This document shows positions 10,901-18,418 of a DNA stretch of 64,000 nucleotides, in pieces (the stretch's first letter is position 1; each line of letters starts with the position of its first letter). Below the pieces are notes generated by a model. That model did no database searches. It worked only from the letters and a program-made list of their open reading frames with translations, and was not told the origin of the DNA. Location of the stretch: the NCBI GenBank assembly GCA_036925085.1, contig JAUPFP010000035.1, positions 1,007,501 through 1,071,500 of the forward strand. The letters are read 5' to 3'. Both the position numbers and the translations under genes were made by a program. Source of the DNA: Brachycybe producta. Lineage: Eukaryota; Arthropoda; Diplopoda; Playtdesmida; Andrognathidae.

Positions 10901-11038
10901 ATGTTGTATACGCCAACGGATTTTCCTGGTATTCGCGCGCAAGCTCGTGATGCGATAAAAACCATGATAAAATTACCAGGTTGGAATAAAGCGTGTGCTG
11001 ACTGTGTTCATCAAGACGAACTCCTAAAGAACGGTTGA
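10901..11038 (+). pseudogene. small Polinton gene, first part (45 codons), likely frameshifted
   Basis: The ATG directly follows an acceptor-like TTTACTCAG. The frame ends at TGA (11036-11038). A different frame is open from immediately beyond, without a gap, into the ORF at 11070-11270, so the two look like halves of one gene separated by a one-base shift near 11033-11038. The first half ends with a CADC pair followed by H. Not recognised. Confidence 0.45.
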
Positions 11039-11270
11039 TGGAAGTCAAGTTCCGACACATTTTTGTACGATGTATCCCGAGGAATACGAAAGGAAAAAAA
11101 TAAATGATTTATTCGAGAGTGTGAATGTCTTATTTGTGTTAAACCGCTGGATCGAATATGCCAAACCGATTAGAAGCGTCATCATTCAAGGAATTTTGTA
11201 TCTGATCGACCATTGGTTAGAATATGAGTGGCGATGTGAAATTTTCAAAGCTTGTACTAATACTGAATAA
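11039..11270 (+). pseudogene. small Polinton gene, second part, unrecognised
   Basis: The open frame continues from about 11037 to TAA at 11268-11270; the first ATG in it is at 11070 (66 codons). It is rich in aromatic and hydrophobic residues (VLNRWIEYAKP, LIDHWLEYEWRC). It either begins at 11070 as its own gene or is the 3' half of the frameshifted gene starting at 10901. Confidence 0.45.
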
Positions 11271-11314
11271 ATATCACGCTATGTACTCATTCTCGTTACA
11301 TTCTTGAAGCTAAA

Positions 11315-12151
11315 ATGGTAGAGCAAGATGAAATATCGCGCTTAACGATAGAGGAAACGGTGATGTCGCAAAAAAGGAAACCGAGTATAAAATACATCGT
11401 TATGGGCTGCATAGGGGCTCTTATGCTTATCCTCGAAACAACGAACATCGCTATTTCTACTAAAACGGAAGCACCTGCCAATATACAACTACCGCAACAT
11501 TCCGTATCAATCATGGAAAAAGAGGGTTCCTTCATTCCATTGAAGGCACCGTTTAGGATGATTATTGCCGGTCCCAGCAATTGCGGGAAAACAACCTTCG
11601 TTAAGAAAATTTTGGATCATGCCAGGGGAATGATTAAACCCCCACCGGAAAGAGTAACGTGGTACTATTCTCAATATCAAGACTGGTATTCACTTTATGG
11701 GACTCGAGCGACATTTCTAAAAGGAATGCCTGACATGAAGACTCTAAGATGCGATAGAAACCAGCTTATTGTACTCGACGATCTGTTTCAAGATGTGGAT
11801 AGGGGTGTTTCTCAGCTCTTTACGTGTGATTCGCATCATAGAAATATAAGTGTTATATTTATTACTCAAAATATTTTTGACAAGAACCCGTATCAGCGCA
11901 CCATTTCTTTGAATGCCTCTTATCTGGTTCTTTTTAAAAACCCTCGTGACAAATCTCAAATTGCTCATTTGTCTCATCAGATGTATCCTGGTAACACCAA
12001 GTTTATGATCGATGCCTTTAACCAGAGTACTCGTGATCCGTACAGTTACTTGATGATTGATCTCACGCAGAATGCGGATGACAATTCTAGGCTCAGAACG
12101 AATATATTTCCGGGAGAGTATACCGCTGTATTTTTACCTAAACAACGATGA
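11315..12151 (+). CDS. FtsK/HerA-type DNA-packaging ATPase
   Basis: 278 residues. Walker A GPSNCGKT at residues 86-93 and Walker B LIVLDD at 151-156 match the A32-like genome-packaging ATPases of Polintons, adenovirus-like and poxvirus-like elements. The protein should pump DNA into the capsid. Residues 1-67 before a second Met (MEKEGSF) include a hydrophobic stretch (about 27-42) not usual for the family, so initiation at the later Met is possible. The stop overlaps the next start as ATGA (12148-12151). Confidence 0.92.
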   Translation: MVEQDEISRLTIEETVMSQKRKPSIKYIVMGCIGALMLILETTNIAISTKTEAPANIQLPQHSVSIMEKEGSFIPLKAPFRMIIAGPSNCGKTTFVKKILDHARGMIKPPPERVTWYYSQYQDWYSLYGTRATFLKGMPDMKTLRCDRNQLIVLDDLFQDVDRGVSQLFTCDSHHRNISVIFITQNIFDKNPYQRTISLNASYLVLFKNPRDKSQIAHLSHQMYPGNTKFMIDAFNQSTRDPYSYLMIDLTQNADDNSRLRTNIFPGEYTAVFLPKQR

Positions 12152-12507
12152 AAGTAAGTCAAAAAATTCCTTCACGTCTCGATCGTAACATTCACAGATT
12201 ACACGTAGCTGTGGAAAGTAATCCGCGACTTCAAAAAGAACTTCTAAAGAACTCCAACTTGGATTTTATTCAGTGTTTGTGTGATTGCGCGCATAATATT
12301 GGGAACTCTAACATTGTACTGAGTGAACGTGAAAAAAGAAAGTTACGACCCTATAGCCATGTACTGAATAAATTAGTGACTACGAAAGCATCTCCAAAGT
12401 CGAAGAAAAACTTTCTCGTCAAACAAAAAGGGGGTTGGCTTCCGCTGTTAATTTCTCCCGTATTGTCGATGTTAACGGGTTTAATAACATCATGGCCGAG
12501 AAAATGA
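12148..12507 (+). CDS. conserved Polinton small protein with hydrophobic C-terminus
   Basis: 119 residues. The N-terminal part is basic and helical (SRLDRNIHRLHVA), the middle has EREKRKLRPY, and the C-terminus is a KGGWLPLLISPVL hydrophobic segment. Proteins of this build occur beside the ATPase in many Polintons and recall membrane-active or core minor proteins of adenovirus-like virions; the function is unproven. It starts inside the ATPase stop (ATGA) and ends inside the next start (ATGA at 12504). Confidence 0.65.
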   Translation: MKVSQKIPSRLDRNIHRLHVAVESNPRLQKELLKNSNLDFIQCLCDCAHNIGNSNIVLSEREKRKLRPYSHVLNKLVTTKASPKSKKNFLVKQKGGWLPLLISPVLSMLTGLITSWPRK

Positions 12508-13106
12508 TCCTCATCCCCGCTGAATCTTGGGAAGCTCAATATCGAGAAAGACAAGAAAATAAAACGCCCGTTCAACGTACTCTAAGAGACATTGAAAAGG
12601 CCATTCAACGTATTTTAGAAGAAGAAAACTTGGATAACTACAATAAGGTTTTACTTCTAGGACAATTACAACACCGGTATAAATCCATTTATGAGAACAG
12701 ACCCAAAGAGGTAACGAAAGTGACATTAGAGGACCCTGGTTTTTCGAGTCCCATTGAAGAAAAACAATCATCAGGTATCAGCGATATAGTTAACCAACTG
12801 CCGAAGACACAACAGAAGAAGGCCGGTCGTCTTCTCAATTTGATAAAAGATGGTAGAGGGCCATTAAGTTGGAATTCATCGCATCAGCTTCTGATAAATG
12901 GTCAAGTCGTGCCGAATACCAATATTATGGACCTTACTAGAGATCTCGTTATCAGTAAAACTAGATACGAGCCCCCAGGATGGGAGCCATTTATCACGGA
13001 GCTGAAAAAAATGAACGTACCTCGATCTCTCATAGCTAACGACAAGCGATGGGATTATCATCCAGAAACCAAAGAATCTAACCGTCCCGTATGGGAAGAA
13101 TCATGA
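12504..13106 (+). CDS. conserved Polinton hypothetical protein
   Basis: About 200 residues from the ATG at 12504, chosen because it overlaps the preceding TGA in the same ATGA pattern as its neighbours; an in-frame ATG at 12492 is possible. Begins MILIPAESW, then a helical region, then a compact C-terminal module: KKAGRLLNLIKD, LSWN, NTNIMDLTRDLV, GWEPFITELKKMNVP. I recognise this module from unannotated Polinton-associated proteins but know no function. A virion structural or DNA-associated role is plausible from its place among packaging and capsid genes. Confidence 0.65.
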   Translation: MILIPAESWEAQYRERQENKTPVQRTLRDIEKAIQRILEEENLDNYNKVLLLGQLQHRYKSIYENRPKEVTKVTLEDPGFSSPIEEKQSSGISDIVNQLPKTQQKKAGRLLNLIKDGRGPLSWNSSHQLLINGQVVPNTNIMDLTRDLVISKTRYEPPGWEPFITELKKMNVPRSLIANDKRWDYHPETKESNRPVWEES

Positions 13107-14167
13107 AAAACAAAGAACTCAAAAAAATTTATTATGATCCATCCTCCAGCGGGTCTTTCGGAGGTGTGGACCGCCTTCATGCGGCAACTGGAAAGAAATT
13201 TACTCGGGGTGAAATTGAAGCCTGGTTACGAACGCAAGATGTCTACACTTTACATAAACCAGTGAGAAGAACATTTACGAGAAATAGAACATTGGTCAGT
13301 AAAATAGACGATGTATGGCAGATGGATCTCGTGGATATGCAGTCTTACAAAAAAGAGAATAAGGGTTACAACTATCTTTTAACTTGTATCGATGTTTTTT
13401 CAAAACATGCTTGGGTTCAACCATTAAAACAAAAAACTGGAAAGGAAATGATCGCTGCTTCAAAAATTATTCTGCGAGATGGAAGGAAACCGAGAAAAAT
13501 TCAATCGGATAGGGGTAAAGAATTCCTGAATAAGAACTTTCAGACCTTTCTCAAAAAAAATGGTATTGGATTTTATACCACTTTTAACGAAGTCAAAGCT
13601 GCCGTTGTCGAACGTTTTAATAGAACTTTGAAATCACGCATGTGGAGGTATTTTACAGCGAAAGGGAATTATCAGTACATTGATAAGTTGAGTCATCTGG
13701 TGAAAGGATACAATGCATCGTATCATAGAAGCATTGGCATGGCTCCGGAGAAAGTCTCATCTACCAATGAAAAAGATGTATTTAAACGATTGTTTCCATC
13801 AGCCAATAGTAGATTGCCCAAGTTCAAAGTAGGTGACCGTGTTCGTATTTCCAAGACGAAGCTAACTTTCGAAAAAGGTTACTTACCCAATTGGTCGGAC
13901 GAAGTTTTCACCATCTCTGCGCGTATCGACCGAATACCTTCGGTATACCGTCTCGTGGATATTGATGGAGAACTATTAGAAGGTACGTTTTACGAGGAAG
14001 AACTTCAAAAAATTGACAAGAAAGACAGCGATTTTTGGAGGGTAGAAAAAGTTGTAGCTGAAAAAGGAAAAGGACAGCACCGGCAACTTTTGGTGAAGTG
14101 GAAAGGATACGCTGATAAACACAACAGTTGGATTAAAGCGGGAGATTTGAAACAACTACAAAAATGA
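13103..14167 (+). CDS. retrovirus-like integrase with C-terminal chromodomain
   Basis: 354 residues from the ATG at 13103, which overlaps the preceding stop as ATGA; another in-frame ATG lies at 13091. The rve catalytic core shows the DDE triad: D75 (QMDLVDM), D136 (QSDRGKEF) and E170 (VVERFNRTLK). An SH3-like region follows (FKVGDRVRISK), then a chromodomain at about 305-350 (FWRVEKVV, LLVKWKGY, NSWI). Integrases of this class insert Polintons with a 6 bp duplication, as seen here; the chromodomain may steer integration to modified histones (inference). Confidence 0.95.
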   Translation: MKNKELKKIYYDPSSSGSFGGVDRLHAATGKKFTRGEIEAWLRTQDVYTLHKPVRRTFTRNRTLVSKIDDVWQMDLVDMQSYKKENKGYNYLLTCIDVFSKHAWVQPLKQKTGKEMIAASKIILRDGRKPRKIQSDRGKEFLNKNFQTFLKKNGIGFYTTFNEVKAAVVERFNRTLKSRMWRYFTAKGNYQYIDKLSHLVKGYNASYHRSIGMAPEKVSSTNEKDVFKRLFPSANSRLPKFKVGDRVRISKTKLTFEKGYLPNWSDEVFTISARIDRIPSVYRLVDIDGELLEGTFYEEELQKIDKKDSDFWRVEKVVAEKGKGQHRQLLVKWKGYADKHNSWIKAGDLKQLQK

Positions 14168-15531
14168 CCGAGTCTCAAGACTTTTACGTGACACTGCCGA
14201 GTAATAGCAGTATGAAATATTATCCGGACAACACTTTAACGAATTACACCGTGAAACTCCCAAAACCCATCGAAATTACTGGAGATTACGAAGTTGCCTT
14301 GGCTGAGATTCATTTTTCACGTACCTGGTTAAAGATTGCAGATGAAAAGGAAGGTGAAATTATTATCAGAGATCTGGAGCGGAGCCTAAGCATCAATATT
14401 AGCGTTCCTAGCGGGGCGTATCATTCTCCCGGATTTCTCGTGAATGCCATCAACTCTCATATCGATGAATATTTCGGGCCCCTTCATTTGAGGCATCCCT
14501 CGATTCAATCGAGCAAAAATGAATTGATTAAAAAAATAGACAAATCTACAGCTAATATAGACAAAGAGGAAGAAAATATGGTAATAGAAGAAGCCAGGGT
14601 GCAAACAACTGCGGACAATGTGAATGTCATGTTCAAAACGTGCGAGGAATCACGCACCAACTATCAGAATCTCGTTAAGGATAAGAATACCAGTCAAATG
14701 GAATATCAAAACAAAATAAACGAGCTCGAAAATCAATTACAACATCAAAAAGGCCTCATACCTGGACCCGATGGAAAACGGGATGAAGCCATTCAGCGTC
14801 TCGTTAATGTCTTACAACAAAAAATACAAGACGAACAAAAAAAGAAGACTGACGATAAAGATACCAAAGATAAACTCATCAATCCGGTTCGTTTACAAAA
14901 AGAAGCGAATGAATTTAATTACAATATTTTAAAGTCCTCGTATGATGAAAAAAAAGAAAATTTAGCCAAGTCAAAACAAGATCTACAAAATATGAAAGAT
15001 TATCATCAGCAATTGTTAGAAAGCAAAACACGAATGGACAATATCGCTAATCCAAGATTAAATAGTGAAAAGAATCCTTGGTTCAAATATCGGAATACAA
15101 CGTCACGTGTAGAAGTTACCGTTCAGCCCAATTCAAGCATTCAATTCTCTGAAAAAATACAAAGAATGCTCGGGTTTCAAGAGGACTATCTTAGCAATAC
15201 GTCGGAACTTCCCATTATTAAGGTGGCCGACTTTCTTTCGGATATTCAGCGTGATATTCATTCCTTATTCGTGTATATCGACTGCATCGAGTACCAGCCG
15301 GTGGGGGATATACTTTCACCTTTATTGAGGCCCGTTCATCTTCAGGATTCTGATGGAATGAGAGTTACCAAAATCTACAATCAACTACAGTACAAAAGAG
15401 TATCACGTGATAGTATACATAGTATCGAAGTGCGTATAAGCGATGTCTTTGGACGTAAAATTTTATTTACCAGTGGAGACGTAGTGATAGCCACAGTTCA
15501 TTTTCGTCCGTGTTCCATTTTTCACAAATGA
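14164..15531 (+). CDS. probable penton/minor capsid protein with coiled-coil insertion
   Basis: 455 residues. Beta-rich N-terminus (FYVTLPSNSS, YTVKLPKPIEITGDYEVALAEI) and beta-rich C-terminus (VEVTVQPNSSIQFSEKIQ, HSIEVRISDVFGRKI) fit a single jelly roll as in Polinton minor capsid proteins. Between them, about residues 115-295, lies a long charged helical segment with coiled-coil character (KINELENQLQHQKG, EKKENLAKSKQDLQ). The position before the core protein and major capsid gene supports the assignment. Overlaps the integrase stop and the next start, both as ATGA. Confidence 0.68.
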   Translation: MTESQDFYVTLPSNSSMKYYPDNTLTNYTVKLPKPIEITGDYEVALAEIHFSRTWLKIADEKEGEIIIRDLERSLSINISVPSGAYHSPGFLVNAINSHIDEYFGPLHLRHPSIQSSKNELIKKIDKSTANIDKEEENMVIEEARVQTTADNVNVMFKTCEESRTNYQNLVKDKNTSQMEYQNKINELENQLQHQKGLIPGPDGKRDEAIQRLVNVLQQKIQDEQKKKTDDKDTKDKLINPVRLQKEANEFNYNILKSSYDEKKENLAKSKQDLQNMKDYHQQLLESKTRMDNIANPRLNSEKNPWFKYRNTTSRVEVTVQPNSSIQFSEKIQRMLGFQEDYLSNTSELPIIKVADFLSDIQRDIHSLFVYIDCIEYQPVGDILSPLLRPVHLQDSDGMRVTKIYNQLQYKRVSRDSIHSIEVRISDVFGRKILFTSGDVVIATVHFRPCSIFHK

Positions 15532-16004
15532 GGGTGCCTTACTATTGTGGATCAGCGTCTGATCCGTGTTATAATTATCATAAACAAATTGGATCCTCTT
15601 TACCCGTCTTCGTGGGATCTCAATATCAGCGGGGACACGGATTTTTCTCTTCGTTATATCGTTTCGTGATCCCTTTTTTGAAAAAAGGAGCCCTCTCAGC
15701 AAGTAAGCAGTTGTTAAAGTCTGGAACTAACGTCGTATCCGATATTGAAGCGGGGGAATCTTTCAAAAGTGCCTTAAAAAGGCGTGGAACGGAAGCCGGG
15801 CATGAATTTTTGAAGACAATGACAGGTGGAGCTAAGCGCCGGAAAACGACTAAAACATCTGGAAATAGAAGAACCGTGGCCAGTACGAAGCGTACAGTGA
15901 AAAGGAAAGCATCGAAGAAGAAAGTCGCTAAGAAAAGGAAAACCGCAGCAAAGAAAGCTTCGGGTAAAAAAAGAAAAACTAGCAATTTCGTGAATCTCCT
16001 ATAA
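15528..16004 (+). CDS. basic virion core-like protein
   Basis: 158 residues from the ATG at 15528, overlapping the preceding TGA; the open frame reaches 15510 but without ATG. A conserved YQRGHGFFSSLYRFVIPFLK motif early in the protein is typical of Polinton small proteins likened to adenovirus pVI-type components. The C-terminal 50-odd residues are almost all Lys, Arg, Ala, Ser and Thr, as in histone-like DNA-condensing proteins. Likely packs DNA or links it to the capsid (inference). Confidence 0.68.
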   Translation: MRVPYYCGSASDPCYNYHKQIGSSLPVFVGSQYQRGHGFFSSLYRFVIPFLKKGALSASKQLLKSGTNVVSDIEAGESFKSALKRRGTEAGHEFLKTMTGGAKRRKTTKTSGNRRTVASTKRTVKRKASKKKVAKKRKTAAKKASGKKRKTSNFVNLL

Positions 16005-16006
16005 AC

Positions 16007-17332
16007 ATGAGCGGCTTTCTCGTACATCATGACTCGGGGCCCGGGATGAGTTGTGAATTGGATATTTTTACCGTGCCCGCGACGCAAACGAGTAATCGGG
16101 ATGACTGCATTAAGGAATACCATCCCGTGAACAGTATCGAAGACCAAAATACGATAGAGTTCAATATCATGGGAAATGCCGATGAATACATAGATCCTTC
16201 TGATATTTACCTGAATGTGAAGGCAAGAATCTTAAAAGCGGACGGAAAACCATTGGACGCTACTTGCGAAGTCACACCTATAAATGGGTTTTTTCACTCA
16301 CTTTTTAGTGAAATTACGGTTACTCTCGGGCATACGATTATTAGTTCCACTGATCACGATTATGGATATAAAGCTTATTTAACGACCCTTCTAGGCAGCG
16401 AAAACACCGGGAATAAACCTTATTTATCTCTGGAGATGTTCTACAAAGACACCATCGCTGCCTTTAAAGATCGTAAACCATCCACCGCCGATCCGGCAAA
16501 TGGATTAGCGCAACGCTTCGAAAGATCAAAAGCGAGTGCTATTATGGATATGTGCGGACGTCTTCACGGAGATATATTTCATCAGGGGCGGCTCTTACCT
16601 AATATGCTCGATCTCTCCATTAAATTAATTCGTCAAAAAGATGCCTTTTGTTTACTGAAACCAGATAGTGACAAAAATGATTACAAAGTGGATATTAGAT
16701 CTGCTACCCTCTATGTACGAAAAGTGATACCAAATCCATCTATCGTTAAAACGCATATTGAGCAGTCGTTGAAGTCTAATTTTATTTATCCCATCAACCG
16801 AATCAAATGCACTTCTTTCAGTGAACCTAGCGGCGGCCACGATATTAACATCAACATTTGTAATGGCATATTACCAAGTTTCGTTATGATTGGACTCGTT
16901 GATAGTGATGCACGAGCTGGAAATTTAAAAAAGAATCCTTTTCATTTTCATTACAAGGACCTTAGTTTTCTCGAGCTACAGGTAGATGGTACCCAGTTTC
17001 CGGGGATACAGTTCAGTCCAAATTTCAGTACGAAAGAATACGGTCATCTTTATCAGCAGCTATTTTCTGCGTGCCGCAAGTATTATGGCACAGACGGTGT
17101 AGATGTGACGTTCGAGGAATTTAAAAACGGCTATTCTCTTTATGCCTTCGATCTCACCAATGATCAAAGTGCTCTATCAGGATCCCATTTCAACTTGAGT
17201 AAAAACGGATCTTTACGGCTCAATATGAAATTTAAAAATCCATTGAACACAACGGTGAATGTCATCGTTTATTCCATCTACCAGTCCATTATCGAAGTGG
17301 ATCATCATCGCAATGTTATCATAGATTATTAA
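16007..17332 (+). CDS. major capsid protein (hexon-like double jelly roll)
   Basis: 441 residues, no breaks. The start shows the Polinton MCP signature: SCELDIFTVPATQTS, then a Y-x-PVN segment, NTIEFNIMGNADEYIDPSDIYL, and later FHSLFSEITVTLG. Forms trimeric capsomers in the related families. Only 2 bp separate it from the upstream core-like gene and 1 bp from the protease, so it belongs to the same late block. Confidence 0.92.
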   Translation: MSGFLVHHDSGPGMSCELDIFTVPATQTSNRDDCIKEYHPVNSIEDQNTIEFNIMGNADEYIDPSDIYLNVKARILKADGKPLDATCEVTPINGFFHSLFSEITVTLGHTIISSTDHDYGYKAYLTTLLGSENTGNKPYLSLEMFYKDTIAAFKDRKPSTADPANGLAQRFERSKASAIMDMCGRLHGDIFHQGRLLPNMLDLSIKLIRQKDAFCLLKPDSDKNDYKVDIRSATLYVRKVIPNPSIVKTHIEQSLKSNFIYPINRIKCTSFSEPSGGHDININICNGILPSFVMIGLVDSDARAGNLKKNPFHFHYKDLSFLELQVDGTQFPGIQFSPNFSTKEYGHLYQQLFSACRKYYGTDGVDVTFEEFKNGYSLYAFDLTNDQSALSGSHFNLSKNGSLRLNMKFKNPLNTTVNVIVYSIYQSIIEVDHHRNVIIDY

Positions 17333-17333
17333 A

Positions 17334-17804
17334 ATGGATTCTAGTCAACTGGAATATTTATTATTTCATCATCCAGCCACGCATTTTGTGTTTGCTGGTG
17401 TATTCGCACGGGACCAACTTCCTTTTAGAGTGAATCGTAAACTTTATATCGTTAATCTGGACGCGCGGTCGGAGCCTGGATCTCACTGGATCACTATTTA
17501 TTTCAATAATGGAATGGCTGAATATTTTGACAGTTACGGAATGAAGCCAATGACGGACGAGATAAATCAGTTCATTACGAGAAACAGTCTCTCCTGGACT
17601 TACAATGCACGTAGACTCCAACATTCGAGAACGGCCGTATGTGGCCAATATTGTATTTTTTATTCTATTTTAAGATGTTCTAATGTATCTATGAAAAGTA
17701 TCGTTTCTACGTTTCATCGACATAATTATTTGCGAAATGATAAAATTGTTCACGCATTTATTAATTATAATCTAAAAAAATATTTACCACTGTATGCTTT
17801 TTAA
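17334..17804 (+). CDS. adenain-like cysteine protease (Ulp1/C5 type)
   Basis: 156 residues. Catalytic residues align with adenoviral protease: H51 (GSHWITIYF), D66 (YFDSYG), Q96 (RLQHS) and C103 (VCGQYC), with the usual seven-residue Q-to-C spacing. It should mature capsid proteins. Last gene of the plus-strand block; it converges on the dUTPase gene. Confidence 0.92.
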   Translation: MDSSQLEYLLFHHPATHFVFAGVFARDQLPFRVNRKLYIVNLDARSEPGSHWITIYFNNGMAEYFDSYGMKPMTDEINQFITRNSLSWTYNARRLQHSRTAVCGQYCIFYSILRCSNVSMKSIVSTFHRHNYLRNDKIVHAFINYNLKKYLPLYAF

Positions 17805-17950
17805 TTACATTTTTATTTACCCTTTACCTTTTCAATACATGTATTATTATATTATTTATATAAAGTAAATATATTAAAATGGGTATATGTAACATTATGG
17901 GATGTATACAATCGTGAATAAACATTTATAGGACTACATCGAGTAAATAC
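17805..17950. terminator. convergent polyadenylation region
   Basis: AT-rich spacer between two convergent blocks. AATAAA on plus at about 17918 and TTTATT (AATAAA on minus) near 17812 are plausible overlapping poly(A) signals. Confidence 0.45.
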
Positions 17951-18370
17951 TTATTTTCCCGTAGAGCCAAACCCAAGCTCACCACGGGTGCTTGGAGGGA
18001 GTTCAACATCGCACTCTGTAAATTCCACATCGGGGTATATTTTTTCAAAAATGATTTGCGCAATTCTATCCCCTTTTTTAATAGAAAAATCATAGGTTCC
18101 GAAATTTATTAACAGAACATTAATAGCTCCCCTGTAGCTGGAATCAATGACACCGGCCAAAACATCGATTCCAAAATGAAGCGCGGGGCCCGATCTTGGT
18201 GCGATTCTTCCATAGGAATTATACGGTATAGCCATGGATAAGTCTGTCGCACAGAGCATTCTATCTCCAGGTTTAATAGTGCAGTTCACCGCAGAATACA
18301 GATCATATCCGGCATCACCCATATTCATTTTCTTCGGGATGACACATGCATCGCTTAATCTCTTAACCAT
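17951..18370 (-). CDS. dUTPase
   Basis: 139 residues from the ATG at 18370; the frame extends further upstream without ATG. All five trimeric dUTPase motifs are present: DAGYDLYSA, PRSGPA, GVIDSSYRGAI, GDRIAQIIFE and RGELGFGSTGK. It hydrolyses dUTP to dUMP and limits uracil incorporation, useful for replication in cells with low dUTPase. It follows PolB on the same strand and is an accessory gene rather than part of the Polinton core. Confidence 0.95.
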   Translation of the reverse strand: MVKRLSDACVIPKKMNMGDAGYDLYSAVNCTIKPGDRMLCATDLSMAIPYNSYGRIAPRSGPALHFGIDVLAGVIDSSYRGAINVLLINFGTYDFSIKKGDRIAQIIFEKIYPDVEFTECDVELPPSTRGELGFGSTGK

Positions 18371-18418
18371 TATGGTAGGTTCTATAATGAACAACAAATG
18401 ATTTTATCTAAATTTTGT

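Noticed and set aside
15626-16147. 173-codon frame antisense to the core-like and capsid genes
   Set aside because: It mirrors the Lys-rich core protein on the opposite strand and has no family features.
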